Of a stretch of 64,000 nucleotides of DNA, positions 44,711 through 56,228 are shown in pieces. Location: NCBI GenBank assembly GCA_004194705.1, contig SADC01000865.1:62001-126000 (forward strand), written 5' to 3'. The notes below the pieces were generated by a model. That model was not told the origin of the DNA, did not search any database, and saw nothing but the letters and a program-made list of their open reading frames with translations. The stretch comes from Ditylenchus dipsaci (taxonomy: Eukaryota > Nematoda > Chromadorea > Rhabditida > Anguinidae). The position numbers were made by a program, and so were the translations under genes. Numbering within the stretch: the first letter of the stretch is position 1; every line of letters starts with the position of its first letter.

Positions 44711-45082
44711 AACACCCGTCAAAATCATTAAATCTCCCGTCAAATTTCTTAAAAGTTCTCGGTGTAAACCTTTCACATTTTTTATTTTTTTGCATTAGCA
44801 TGTAGCCCTGAATTTCTAATTTCTGATAAGCTATCAACTAGCTTGATAAAATTTTGAAAAATGGTAGAACAATTCATTTTGAAAAAAAGGTGTAGTTTTG
44901 AAAAACTCAATTTTTCTCCCGTTTTTTTCAAAATTGTATCAAGCTAGTTAATAGCTTATCAGAAACTAGAGATTCAGGGCTACATACTAATGCAAAAAAA
45001 TAAAAAATTTGAAAAGTATAATTTGATAATTTGAAAAGTATTTAAAAATTTGACGGGAGATTAAATGATTTTGACGGGTGTT
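44711..45082. repeat. Palindromic element, CACCCGTCAAAATCATT ends
   Basis: CACCCGTCAAAATCATTAAA at about 44714 pairs with the complement at about 45063-45082. CCTGAATTTCTAATTTCTGA and GCTATCAACTAGCTTGAT pair with sequence near 44940-44985. The arms are about 160 bp with mismatches and a small insertion in the right arm. Confidence 0.65.
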
Positions 45083-45084
45083 TT

Positions 45085-46435
45085 CGATTTGAGCCAGCTA
45101 GAAACAACAAAAATAACAAAAAATTGCGAAAAAACAACAGGGTGACTAAGGCAGATTTTTTAGGTGGGGTGTGAACGCATATGGAGCCGAATTTTTCTCA
45201 AATGCCTGGTTACTGAGATATGCCTATAAGAGAGACAAAATTTATTTTTTCCAAATATTGGTAGGCTGACTTGTGGCCATATCTCAACAACTATTTCAAA
45301 AATTTTAGTTGTCTCAGAACTCATTTTTTTGACAAAATGCACACTTCCGAAAAATTCATAACCAACTTAAATTGCTGTTCCAGCCACAAAATTTCGGCGA
45401 AAGGGTTGAATGATAGGTTCCTGCTGGTCGTTGCAACTGAATTACTGACACACAGCCGCCAGCTTTATCTCAGTTCATCAGCGGCCACCCACAAATGCAT
45501 GGGCTAAAGTTGGCCTTATCTCCTTCTCCTAGTGCTCTATCCAAATATGGACATGTTGGCAAGGAGGCGAAAAAAAGGGGAGCTGTCATTCAATTAGGTT
45601 GTCCCAAGAGATTCTAATTTATCTCCTTCTTACTCCTATCCTTCTTACACGACAAAAAAAAGACCCTCAAATTGAGCTTAATAGCTTGGAAAATAGGTAA
45701 GAGTAAGTAGAGATTTGGGGAAAAATAGACATGCAACCAGCGGGGATCGAACTTGGTGGAAATTTTAAGAATCTCAAATGAAAATGATCGATTCGAAAAA
45801 CCATTTTCTTGTAGTATTAGTGTTTTCATGTTTAGGCAAGTGAATTGTAGCAAGTAGGTTAGGAAAAATCTAAGGAATTTTTATAAGCTGTTTTTAGGCT
45901 TTTGCGAAAACAACCAAATATCTGTAAACACATGGTGAGCCAAAAAACACAAGCAAATTAATTTGTTCAATTTCATAGAATAGGATCCGAAACACACAAT
46001 AAAAAACGAAATTTCACAAGAACAAATAATTCTCCAGCTAAAGCCTAATTCACTTGTTCAAATTCCCAAAACCCAGTAATAAAATATGGAAAAAAGACGT
46101 AGATCGAGTTAGGAACAGCTCTAATTAAATGAATAATGCTACTACCAATTCCACAAAGCCGCCAATAAGTCGCATCAAAAGTGTTAATGCCACAAGTTTC
46201 TCACTCTCTAGCATCACATCTCAAAAATAGAAAAAAAATAATAATATAAACCAGAGTAATTGAAAGCCAGAGCGAAAAAGACTGAGTAGAGGATAGCTTA
46301 TATTCCGTTTCAATAGGTGGGTAGGGAGCAAAAGTAGCTGGCCTATGCCTGCTATAGAGTAATCCTTGTAAAAAATTTGTTTGCATCTAAATTCATGTTC
46401 AGCCACCATAAAAAGATCAAAAAATGTCAAGTGTA
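45085..46435. other. Mostly unique AT-rich stretch, no gene seen
   Basis: Contains a small inverted pair around 45209-45295 (ACTGAGATATGCC against GGCCATATCTCAAC) and otherwise unique sequence. No supported coding frame. Confidence 0.4.
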
Positions 46436-46440
46436 TTGGG

Positions 46441-47216
46441 TTTTCACAAAATTCGTAGCGCCCTCAAACTCACTTTTTAACAACTCCACTGATAATCTGA
46501 TATTTATGACTAATGAAATTTTTTAATGTTTACTATGTTTTTTATCATCAGATTTGAGAAAAACAATTTTCCCGAAATTGCCTTGGTCCAAAACTAGGGT
46601 TGGGTGATGGGAATATTCCCGGTTTATTCCCGTTTTATTCTCGGCCCGAATCTTAGATTCGGACCGGGAAATTGGTTTGAATCTGTCCCAATCTTTTTGG
46701 TGTGTTCTTTAGCGATTTTGATCGATTTTTTATAATTAAAAAATAAATTTGGTCATTTGAAGAGAGAAGATTTGGACCGAATCGGACCGGATAAAAAGAT
46801 TATGACCAGGAATATTCCCGAAATAGATTCGGACCGGTCATATTCCAACCCTATCCTAAAATTCTTACATTTCAAAGTTTTTTGAATTACCGCCAAATTA
46901 TCAAGTTCAAAACTTTTTTTGATAAATAAGACCTTGCAGTCATTTATAATATTCGCAAAGCTATATTAAAGACTACATTAAGATCGAAAAAGAAAAATTT
47001 GAATTTAAAAATTTGACAGGAATTAAAAATTTTATGAGAGGTAGGGGCTACTAAGACAAAATTTCGTAAAAAATTATTTCTTCTCTCAAGTATTAAATTT
47101 TATGATGGCAAACATAGTAAACATGAAAAATATTACTAGTCATAAATGTCAGATTCGCTATGTAGTTGTTGAAAAAGTGAGTTTAAGGGGGCTACGAACT
47201 TCGTGAACAATCTACT
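46441..47216. mobile_element. Inverted-repeat element, TTCACAAAATTCGTAGCG ends
   Basis: Arms of about 120 bp (46443-46560 and 47098-47214) pair: TCGTAGCGCCCTCAAACTCA on the left against TGAGTTTAAGGGGGCTACGA on the right. The interior holds an inserted hAT-like MITE. No coding capacity. Confidence 0.75.
46603..46854. mobile_element. hAT-like MITE, TAGGGTTGG ends
   Basis: TAGGGTTGGGTGATGGGAAT on the left and GGTCATATTCCAACCCTA on the right are inverted repeats. Subterminal ATTCCCGG and TAGATTCGGACCGG words are mirrored. The flanks do not give a clean 8-bp duplication. It is nested inside the 46441 element. Confidence 0.65.
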
Positions 47217-47329
47217 AGCTCGAGGATCGAACATGAGAATGGTTATAGTCTACGAAAGACTGTGAAGACTATATCATCACGCTAAGAAAAGCAACAGACG
47301 AAAAAGTTATTAGAATGCATTAAGTCGTC

Positions 47330-47375
47330 TTAAAGGACCATCGCGGTTGATAAAATGACTAGATGATGGTTCTAG
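47330..47375. repeat. AAAGGACCAT MITE fragment
   Basis: TCTTAAAGGACCATCGCGGT followed by TGATAAAATGA resembles the first 35 bp of the TTAA-flanked MITE. The rest is missing. Confidence 0.5.
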
Positions 47376-47399
47376 TTTTCGAAAAATTCAGAATGCAAA

Positions 47400-49515
47400 T
47401 GAAAAAAAATTGAAAAATATTTTCAAAAGATCTACAGGGTTGTCCAAAGAATTTGCGTGCCCAAGAACAAGAAGAATGAAACTGATATTTTTCATAGCAT
47501 ATAGTCCTCATCAAACATCAATACACAGACAGACTAAAAGCAAAAGTTCCCTTTAGCTAGCAATGCCACTGAAAGCGAGAAAAGTGGGTGGGATGTTTGG
47601 TCTATGCCTGTGGCTCATGCTCGCGCACCCCTGCTCTAACCCACTGCCTAGGCAGCCAGCCAATAATTAGTAGTAGAAGAAATAGCAAAAAGAGAGCTGA
47701 GATTGTTGGAGAACTTCTTCCCCTTCACAAATGACTGCGTGAGACATTTTTGAGGGGTGTAGGCAGCAGCAGCAGCTAGGAAAATATTGAGTGAATTTGC
47801 GGTGGACTTACTCCCCTGTTCATTACATTATTTGTTTAGTGCAGCAGGGGGGGGGGGGTAGGGTGACTCTCTAGCCAACCACTTGTTACTCCTCTCCTAA
47901 GTAAGTTAAGCGGAGAAGCCCTAGCAGCAATAATATATTGGAAGTGAGTGAGTGTGCGTGTAACTTCTGAGCAACACCAATAAATGGACAAGAAAACATG
48001 CAAAGGACAGCTTATAGACTTTTTCTTTTTTTAAAGGTTTCGACGCTAATTTTAGATTGCTGAAAAAATTAGTAAGCTATAGATATAATCAGCCTTCTTC
48101 TCCACAATTTGTATTCCTCTATCAAATGGTGTATTCCGAAAAACTGTTTTCCCAGTCGTACCGATAACTAACTTAATTTTAATTTTTTTTAATTTTTGAA
48201 AATTTTTTTAAAAACGATATGGTTTGCTGAGACAAAAACTGTAACAAAAATTTATGTAACAGCACAAAGTTAGAGGCTGGTCGAGGTCCAGGTCGAGGTA
48301 CCTCGACCACCCTAGTCATCACATTTACTTTTGTCACGATAATGAAATAATTTTTGATGTAGAAGATAGCTCGGCTTTCGTTCGGTATATAAAGATCGGA
48401 AAAACATATTGAAAAATTTCTCTCTGATCACCAAATAGGTTGAGAAAACACGAGCTCGATCTCTACTCGCCTATTTAAGCACCGGGTAATTCTTCGTACC
48501 AGGATGTCGGGTGATTTTGCGGTTTTTGTGATTTTGACTTCCACTTTCTGATGGCTTGCATGATTTTCTTATGTATAAAAATATTGTAAACTTTTCGTCA
48601 AGTTTCAAAAATGTAGTTTGACACAGTCGCTCTATCGATAACGCAAATCCTGCCTTGGGTCCCATACATTTTTTACCCTAAATTTTGGACTTATTTGCTG
48701 AATGTAATTCGCCAACCTAGTGAGAAAAATTGCAAGGACTCCGATTTTATTGATCGCTTTTGTGATACATTATAGTTTTATAATTTAGACCTGCAACTCT
48801 CCCAATAACGCTTACCTATTTAGAAAACATGCGTATAACTTCTTCAGCAAGAAACAAAAAAATTTACAGTTTTATGGGTGTCATGATGAGTCATAACAAA
48901 ATCACAGGGAAAAAATGTTTACCACTGTACTTCCCCGAAACCAACCCCCTCCCCAACGTCCTCCCAGTCAGACATAAAAAATATATTTGGAGGCATATTA
49001 TATAATAGAAAGCTGTTTGTCAATCTGAAAAGTTTGAAAAAATCTATAACACTGGAAAAGAGTAGTCAAAATCAAAATAAAGAACATATTCTGCATTGGC
49101 AGCAACTAATTATTGATGGACAATCGATTGTGTTGGTGTGCCCTGACTAAATGGGGATAATTTATTGGTTGTTGGCGGCCATGCTGGAGCAGAAAAATGA
49201 AACTTGAACAACAACAATAACAAGTGTAAATAAAAGGGGAATGATGGCCAATGCAATTAGGTGAGAGGGAACAAAAAGTGAAGAGAAGTCATAAAAATAG
49301 CTGTTCCGGCCGACCAATTGTTGTCCCAATCATCATAACATAACAGCTACATTCTTACCACTCAAGTTTCCGGTCCAGGAAAAAAATTAAGAGCAAAAAG
49401 ATTGGGATTGCCTAGATAATTTTATAAAAGGTAGACTACAACTGGAAATCAAACAGAGATTTTTTGGAGAGTCTATGGCACATTTGCAAAAGCAAATGGG
49501 ACTTACCGTAAAACC
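47400..49515. other. Unique non-coding islands between MITEs
   Basis: Two islands stand out by balanced composition: about 47570-47990 (GCAGCCAGCCAATAATTAGT, GGCAGCAGCAGCAGCTAGG, a G tract at 47849) and about 49085-49345 (GGTTGTTGGCGGCCATGCTG, CCGACCAATTGTTGTCCC). Neither has a long open frame or internal inverted repeats. The 48245-48315 segment has an AGGTCGAGGTACCTCGACC palindrome. Non-coding RNA or regulatory DNA is possible but unproven. Confidence 0.35.
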
Positions 49516-49522
49516 TCTAATA

Positions 49523-49929
49523 CGGGGTGTCTCAAAAGTATTGGGTATTTTTTAAAAATTTACGCAACAGTTGTCTGAATCTCTCATTTTTATAAATTTT
49601 CTTGCTTGAATCGTTTTCTTCTGAACTGAATTGGGATGAAAAAATAAAAAAACAATTTTCGGTGTTTTCTTAATAATACTTTTGTGGAAATTTCCGAAAA
49701 AAACAAGAATCGACCGGGCAAGGGGCTACCTACTCAAAATTTTCGAAAAATACAGTCGAACCCGATAAGGCGACACCCCGATAAGCCGATACCTTTTCGA
49801 CACTTGATTTGACTAGGTACTCGACACTTAAAAAAAACCACACCCCGATAAGCCGACACCTTGAGTTCGGTCCCTTGGGGTGTCGGCTTATCGAGGTTCG
49901 ACTGTACCCAATACTTTTGAGACACCCTG
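49523..49929. mobile_element. mariner/Tc1-type MITE, GGGGTGTCTCAAAAGTATTG end
   Basis: CGGGGTGTCTCAAAAGTATT on the left and CAATACTTTTGAGACACCCTG on the right, with TA at both outer edges. A Tigger-like MITE is inserted next to the right end. Confidence 0.7.
49753..49904. mobile_element. Tigger-like MITE, CAGTCGAACCCGATAAGGCG end (nested)
   Basis: TA flanks (49751-49752, 49905-49906). CAGTCGAACCCGATAAGG and CTTATCGAGGTTCGACTG are the ends; an inner pair CCCCGATAAGCCGACACC repeats the terminus. 152 bp. It lies inside the 49523 element. Confidence 0.8.
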
Positions 49930-49934
49930 TAGTA

Positions 49935-50855
49935 GACCCATGATTGAAAATCGTGCTTTTGGCATTGTGTTTTAGACTTATTTTTTCAAACTTGTCTCGT
50001 CTAAAGTACACAATCGCCCCCTGGCGCAATAATGGCCAAAACGGTGTTCTAAGGGCATTTTGGCTAATTTAAACGTGAAAAAGTCTCAGGCAAGTTACCA
50101 TGCATTTGGTAGCTCATCTCAATGGATACAAAATGATTGGTAACTTGCATGAAAGCAGTCTTCAAAAAGTGGAAATTCCTGACTTAGCAGATTTTTATTT
50201 CAACTTGAGGATGGGTTCACACTTTTGTATCTACAAAGAAACCAGCGCAACTTATTCATAGCTTATTCATCATGCCACAATTGAAAATATTAAAGAACCA
50301 CTGATGTTTAATTTTTTTTCTTCTGAAAATTTAATTCTGAAACCTATGGAATAATTTGAATTAATTATTATCGATAAAAAGTCATGAAACTCATTTAAGA
50401 GTGAAGCCAGAAAGATAATTGACGGAGAAGTTTCTTTCCAACCCATGATAAGAGATTTGTTGGTAATAAGTTATTGGAGTTTTTACAATGGTGCTATTTG
50501 ATGGGTTTCAAGAAATTTAGTTGACCTTCGGCTCCCTCAAATTCGTCCCTTCTCCTATGGTCTGACATCTTTTAAAAATGAGTTTTTTACCGATTGTTCT
50601 TCAAAAACAATCCAAGACGAGCGGCTCTCGATACAGTGATACCTATTTGGAAACTAGGTGTCAATAATCGAATAACATTGCCAACTCCAGACTTACGCGT
50701 CGGTTATTCTATATTAGGGTCGACAATTTTAAAAATTGAGCTACACTAGCAAGCAAAAGAATGAGACAAGAGTAAAGTTACTAAAAGCTTTTATATACAA
50801 CAATTTATATAGCCTAAATTATCAACTAAATCAAATTTTTCCCACAAAAATTAGC
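49935..50855. other. AT-rich stretch, no gene seen
   Basis: A short inverted pair (CAAGTTACCATGCATTTGGT near 50091 against ACAAAATGATTGGTAACTTG near 50126) is the only structure noticed. No supported gene. Confidence 0.4.
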
Positions 50856-50862
50856 TATGAGA

Positions 50863-51360
50863 TCAAAATTCATCATCTCGCGCTTCTTGCAAAGCCGCGC
50901 TACTTGTCCGTTTAAAAAAACAACCGGTTTGCTGTTCTCTTGATCTTATTTGTAGTACTTCTTGCGTAGTTGAATTAAAAAATTCTCCTTTGAGCCCAAA
51001 TAGTAGTTTATTGACTGACTGGTCTATAAATTCTACTAGGTATTCAGCAGGTTGCACAGCGTGTTGGAATTTCTAAAAAAAAATTAACAGTTTCAGTTTA
51101 GTTTTTTTCAAATGCTTGACCATTTGACGCACACACCTCCACCACTAGGCAATGATAGGGCCATTACGTTTTGACTGAGCAATAAATTGCTGGGCTTCAT
51201 ACCGCCTTTTTTGAAAAGCTTCCAAAGCATCCATTTGTCTTTCAGAAATCGCTTTTAATTTTTTGTAGACCAGTGTTTTCCTTGCAGAATAATTTACAAG
51301 CTCTGTTCGAAATTTGAGTAATGAAGTTTTTACAAGCTTTTTTATAAAAGTGCTATGAAA
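50863..51360 (-). CDS. Two exon-like segments of an unrecognised gene
   Basis: The terminal segment 50863-51072 follows a strong acceptor (nine T's then AG) and reads KFQHAVQPAEYLVEFIDQSV and onward to ARDDEF, stop. The upstream segment at about 51170-51352 reads KTSLLKFRTELVNYSARKTL and then a charged, helical stretch (KAISERQMDALEAFQKRRYE) ending GPIIA at a TAG. The two cannot be joined in frame with a consensus donor, so the model is incomplete or the locus is decayed. Both look like real protein: helical, charged, no repeats. Family unknown. Confidence 0.35.
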
Positions 51361-51379
51361 CTCAGCAATTTATCGATCA

Positions 51380-52070
51380 GTCTAAACTGCACTGCCCCTC
51401 ACAACCCTAAAAAATCGGCTAATGTAAAAGTGCTTAACATTAGGACGACACCGCAGACCGAAAAGTGTTCATGTCATATTTGTACATCTTTTTTTGGCCG
51501 TCATAAAGTAAGTTTCGAAAAAAAATTAAAAGAATCTAGCTAGATCCTAATTTCAGCTACAAAAATGAAATATTTGGCAGGCTGGAAATAATATACCAGG
51601 CAGAAATATAACCTTATTTACAGTGACGTAGGCCACTGACTAGGTTGACCACATTGTCGTCCATAACATTCTTGAAAGTTTCCATAGATTTGCAAGTGTG
51701 AAACCCATTTTTTAATTTTTTAATAATTTTTATTTACATATCGAATTTTATCTGACCGATAAAATTTTGTCTGGTAGATAAATTTATCGGTTCAGATAAA
51801 TTTATCTGTTTTGCGCACCACGCCTGACTGTGACCAGGGAGAACTTCGATGAAACTTTTTCTGCATTTTCTTGTAGAGCCTGCCTAAGTTCCTGACAAAT
51901 CTGGCTCACCAGCAGTCTTGGTCAATCAACTGGCGTTATCAACCGGTTTATTTGCCAGTGGGCCGCCGGTTGATCAACCGAAAAACAATTAACCGGTTGA
52001 TGGTTGATGTGACAGTTGGTAAAATCCAGGCGTGAACAAGACTTCTCTATAGCTCGGAAGGTCCACAAAA
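51380..52070. other. Non-coding stretch with small repeats
   Basis: One copy of the dispersed 90-bp repeat on the minus strand at about 51825-51915 (GTCAGGAACTTAGGCAGGCT on that strand). TATCGGTTCAGATAAATTTA repeats near 51770-51810, and AACCGGTTGATGGTTGAT words occur at about 51915-52015. No gene. Confidence 0.4.
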
Positions 52071-52130
52071 CGTGGTACAAGGCTTGATACCCCTATCATG
52101 GTTTTTCATAGCTGGCCCTTGGGCTATTGG

Positions 52131-52499
52131 CATAGTTTCACGGCCAAAAAACTCGGCGCCAGCGCCGACGCCGAGTTTGAAATTTTTTCGGCGTCGGCAC
52201 CCTCTTCAGGCTGAAATTTGTGCGGAGCCGCATCGGCGCCGGCGCCTGTTCGGTGTCGGTAAAATGTAAAACCGGTAAAATGATTAAAACCACTAAACAT
52301 ATTTGACAATGACATAATTAATGGACATATTTTTGTCTCGCTGAACAAATTATTCTGTTAAAAAAGTGATAAAAATTCTTATAGAAAAACTTCGAATTTT
52401 TCAAATTCATATGTGAAAAAAGCAAAAATCCATTTTTTTAAAAAATCGGCGCCGGCGCTGACTGAACAAAATTTTTGGCGCCGGCGCTGTGCAACTATG
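52131..52499. mobile_element. hAT-like element, CATAGTTKCAC ends and GGCGCC repeats
   Basis: CATAGTTTCACGGCC on the left and GCTGTGCAACTATG on the right are inverted repeats. Subterminal zones hold GGCGCCAGCGCC, GCATCGGCGCCGGCGCC and GGCGCCGGCGCTG. The flanking 8-mers GCTATTGG and GCTATGGT match at 6 of 8 positions, consistent with a decayed target duplication. The ends are related to those at 18.15 and 24.73 kb. The middle is AT-rich with no transposase. Confidence 0.6.
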
Positions 52500-52534
52500 G
52501 CTATGGTCATTCTTAATTTTTTTTTGCTGACTTT

Positions 52535-52655
52535 CAAAGCTGGGAATCAGGATTCATAAGGGAACACGGCACGCTCTACAAGAATACGCGCATAAAACGT
52601 TTTATCGAAATTATCACAGGTCACAGTCAAGGTCCCTCCCTTGTAAATCAAAAGT
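52535..52655 (+). repeat. Dispersed 90-bp repeat, copy
   Basis: AACACGGCACGCTCTACAAG, AATACGCG, then TTTATCGAAATTATCACAGG, TCACAGTCAAGG. Same order of blocks as the copy at 55080. Confidence 0.55.
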
Positions 52656-52739
52656 CGACTGCATTGAAGCTGAGAATGGTCCGAATTTTATAAAACCACT
52701 CCTAGCTCGAACATTTAGAAAAATCTATTGTACAATTAC

Positions 52740-54198
52740 CTGTTTTAGGTCCATCACAAACTCTCTGAATTCTCCAGCACCTAACACAAAGCGACTCATT
52801 CCCAAATCCACACATTTATTTATTCTCAGATCTGAAGAATGAATAAATTGCGCCAAATTCTTGAAGGATATTTTTAAATTGCTAAAATGGAGAGTTTCCA
52901 CCTCAAAGAACATTTCCTGTTCAAGCTTAATTAGAGGTCCAATATTTGACAAGTCATGTTGTAAAACCAACGTTTGACATCTCAGCAGATTGGGACAAGA
53001 AAGTAGTTTGGAAACTGGAAAACTGTTGCTGTCAAATATCACTTGAAGCCAGCTTTCATACCTAAGTCAATGCGATAGTAAATGTACTCTTAAATTTACC
53101 GGAAAATTTACGTAAATTCCTTAGTGATTTACCGGGCACTCATAATTTGCCCAAAACGGGTAAATTAGATTTTTTTATAACTGTCGAATTTCTCATACAA
53201 TATGCGAGAAATTCTATAATTATCGACAGCGCACAGTTATCGACGGGTAAAACCTGATTCAGTATGATAACTGTACCTCGATAACTGTATAATTTCCAGG
53301 GCTCCCAAATGTCCTTTATTTAAAGATTTGTTCTTTATTTGAGACCCGAAATCTTTAGAAATTTTGAGATTTTAGTCAAAATCTTTATTTTTGGCACTGA
53401 AAACCCAATAAGCACTGGATAAAATGGCACTTTTTGACCAAATTTCCTTTATTTTATAAAAATGTTCTTTCAAAATTTTGAGTTGGGAACCCTGATAATT
53501 TCCCATGTAAGATATGCGAATCTCTACAATTATGAACGTACATTTTTCGACGGGGAAAAACTAACTAAGGATCATAACTGTACATCGGTAACTGTAGAAC
53601 TTCTCATATAATATATAAGAAATTCTACATTTATCAAAGCACAGTTATCGACATGATAAAGCGGACTAAGTATAATAACTAACGTCGATAACTGTCGAGA
53701 TTCTCGTATATTATATATATGAAAACTCCTACAGTCATCAAAAATCTTAACTTATCGATTTTTAGTGAATCAGGGTAATTCACCAATAAATTCACCTGCA
53801 AATTTACCGTTATTAATTTTTCTACCAAAGAGGAGTTAGTGTTTCCAGCACAGATAGACATTTCGAAACTGTTTCAGTGTCCATGATTTGCCCGGATATT
53901 CCCAAATACAGATAGTTTGAGCTAAATCGTAGCCACGAAGGTAAGATGTGAGGCTCCAAATTATAAATGTAGGTGTCCGAATTTGATCCAGCAAACGGAC
54001 GCCAGTAAATTGCAGCACCTTTTTCTGTATGCTGTTTGTTTTGGGGGTGTGTTCGAAGCCAAACAAAGAAAAATAATGATGTGGAGTCAAAGAAAAATAG
54101 TCTTTAATATATTGGTTGGAGAAAGAAGAAATTGTTGAAATTTGTGCTAGCTCGTTCCTACTGAAAAATAAGAGAATTTGATGAATATTTTGGATCAT
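52740..54198 (-). CDS. F-box-like protein gene, two exon segments
   Basis: On the minus strand, 53836-54198 opens with a Met and reads MIQNIHQILLFFSRNELAQI, then STISSFSNQYIKDYFSLTP. The pattern (hydrophobic-x2-LL-x-F-x-R-x-EL-x5-hydrophobic-S) fits an F-box, the Skp1-binding module of ubiquitin ligase adaptors. The second segment, 52740-53061, follows acceptor GACTTAG and reads YESWLQVIFDSN, then CPNLLRCQTLVLQHDLSNIG, with alternating leucine spacing as in the substrate-binding repeats of nematode F-box proteins. It ends at a good donor (CAG then GTAATT). The two are not phase-compatible by direct joining, so an exon is missing or the gene is decayed. The intron between is filled by GATAACTGT repeats. 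Confidence 0.4.
53170..53750. repeat. Tandem/dispersed GATAACTGT repeat block
   Basis: Three or four diverged units carry GATAACTGTACCTCGATAAC, GAAATTCTATAATTATC and CACAGTTATCGACGGG in order (about 53175-53295, 53505-53580, 53585-53690, 53690-53750). Each unit is itself partly palindromic. A stretch about copies of TCTTTATT/TTTGAG interrupts at 53300-53500. Confidence 0.6.
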
Positions 54199-54371
54199 TT
54201 TGTAAGCTACAAGAACAAGTGTTTGATAATTTAATTTAAAAAATAATTAAAAAATTTAAACTTTTGTCAAACAATCTTTGCGGTCTTGGGCGAAAAGATT
54301 AGTAGCATACATTCAAAATCTTAGACTGGAAGAGAAAGAAATAGAAACCAGGGTTTGGCATTTTGTTAACA

Positions 54372-54622
54372 CGATCAACCTCCCAATTTAACGTCACCTC
54401 CCTCAAGTTCGTTCCCACCTGAGATCCGATACTTTTTTAATCTAATTTTTAAAAACTTTTGCCAGTTGTCTTTGGTCAGTCTGGTGGCAAATACCGCAAG
54501 GATTCTATTGTGATCGTAAGGTAATTTTGAGGAAGAGAAAAACTTTGCCGTAAAGACTTACGGGACTCGATTACACGTCACCCTATTTTGAGAAAGGGTG
54601 ACGTTAAATCGAGCATTGACTG
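54372..54622. mobile_element. Tigger-like MITE, diverged left end
   Basis: CGATCAACCTCCCAATTTAA on the left, TTAAATCGAGCATTGACTG then TA on the right. The inner pair TTACACGTCACCC and GGGTGACGTTAAATCGAG repeats the terminus, as in the 35.2-kb copy. Confidence 0.7.
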
Positions 54623-54649
54623 TAATTAAAAAGGAAAGAGCAGATGTTG

Positions 54650-54845
54650 GAAGTCTACAGTGAACTGCTGATGATGATATCACTTTGCCAGAAAAGTCAG
54701 GAAAAGCACCGAGGCGGCCTAACCTTTCTGATGAGTTCGCCATGGCAAGGGACAAAACCAAAGTCAACGATCTGCGAAGACAGACAGGAAACAGAACTAA
54801 TCCATACCAAAAATTGCAAATAGAACTGATGGGTCCCATCAATTA
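54650..54845 (+). pseudogene. Coding-like remnant, unrecognised
   Basis: The plus strand reads DDDITLPEKSGKAPRRPNLS, then DEFAMARDKTKVNDLRRQTG, then QKLQIELMGPIN and a stop at about 54843. The composition (charged, Lys/Arg/Asp rich) is much more protein-like than neighbouring frames. No start or splice acceptor in phase is seen, and a TGA precedes it. It may be a decayed exon or a transposon protein fragment. Confidence 0.3.
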
Positions 54846-55074
54846 GGAACAAAACTAATCCAACTAAACGAGGAGGGACCAAGACCGCCACTTGAGATTT
54901 TTCAAATAAATTTTTCATGCGCTGATTCTTGTTGAGCATGCCCAAATCCAATGTGAATTTGGCTCCCTAGATCTGAAAGGCAAATTTTTTAGGAATGATC
55001 AATGGCCAGCTATGAAAAAAACAAGATACAGGTAGTGAGGTGTTTTTACAACTTTGAGTGACCCTTGTACCATA

Positions 55075-55180
55075 GTTTGTGGACTTTTAGAGCTGGGGAG
55101 TCAGATTTGTCAGGAACTTGGACACGCTCTACAAGAATACGCAGAAGTTCCCCCAGGTCACAATCAGGGTCCACCCTGTG
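55075..55180 (+). repeat. Dispersed 90-bp repeat, copy
   Basis: GAGTCAGATTTGTCAGGAAC, TTGGACACGCTCTACAAGAA, TACGCAGAAG, then CCCCAGGTCACAATCAGGGT. This is the clearest copy of the family. Confidence 0.6.
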
Positions 55181-55199
55181 AGCAACCCGGCCCTTTCCT

Positions 55200-56225
55200 C
55201 ATAAAATCTGCCCTCCTTTTCATTCAACAAATTCTACATTTTTCAAACCCAAATAAGTCCTTTTTTGACTTCATTTTACCGATTTTTTTGACTTTCTATC
55301 ATTCGCCACCTCCCCTGATTTTTTTCTCAAAACCATTTTTTGTCGTGGTTTGAGGCTTAGGTTAGGCCGGCATATATTACGATGGACTAAAAATGTTTTT
55401 CGCACTTTGTTTTAATTTGCGAAATATATTTCAAAGTGAAAAAATCGGTGGAATTTTCAACCTTCATCACAAAAAACAGCCATCAAATAGACTAAATTTA
55501 ATCAAATATTATGCTTGTTTAAATGTGAACTAGTTCGCTGTTATTTTTTTTAATTATTAGTATTATCAGAATGGCCGTAATCATAGTCGGGGTCAACTTT
55601 TTCTTAAATTTAAAAAATGTCAATATTTTCTGAATATTTATTTATTTTGATATTCATGACCCTAGGGCAAATTTTTGAGCTCTACACGAAAATATAGGCA
55701 GTTTTTTCGAGTGATTCATTAAAATTCGACGCAGAAAAATCAGAGGATAAAAAAAGTTGAGGGGTCAAGTGGGGTCAACATTTTTCAAAATTTTGTAGAA
55801 ACAAGATTTCGAATTTCCGTAAAAGCCATCTTGTAGACATCGAAAAGTTGATGGGGTCAAGAATATCATATTTGGCACTTTTATTTTTAAAAATTGATAT
55901 TTTAGTAATTTTAACAAAAGTTGACCCCTAAAAAGTTGAGGGTCAACTCAACTATGATCACAGCCAATAGTTTGTCAAAATCTGGCAGAATTGAACACCC
56001 ATCGCTTATGCTCGTGAACAGCGGCCTTCGGCAGCCTACTTAACCTGGCAGCATAACACACTTTTGTATTTCTGCCTTAATTTCCATAGCTGAAATAATT
56101 GAACTAATCAAACTTGCTGCCAATAAAACTTTTTTGTATTTCCGCTAACAATTATCTTTACTTACAAATTAGATGTCAAAATCGCTAGCTCAAAAACGCT
56201 CTAAAAGTCAAGGGTTGTATGCAGG
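55200..56225. other. AT-rich stretch, no gene seen
   Basis: GGGGTCAA and GGTCAACTTTT words recur (55590, 55765, 55855, 55925), perhaps a decayed repeat. No paired arms and no supported coding frame. Confidence 0.4.
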
Positions 56226-56228
56226 ATG

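Noticed and set aside
45721..45780. Third tRNA-like sequence (AAGTTCGATCCCC on the minus strand)
   Set aside because: A B-box-like word is present but there is no A-box at the right distance and no stem.
54558..54951. Minus-strand frames of 84-94 aa
   Set aside because: The plus strand of the same segment has the more protein-like reading, and the minus-strand frames run into the neighbouring MITE.
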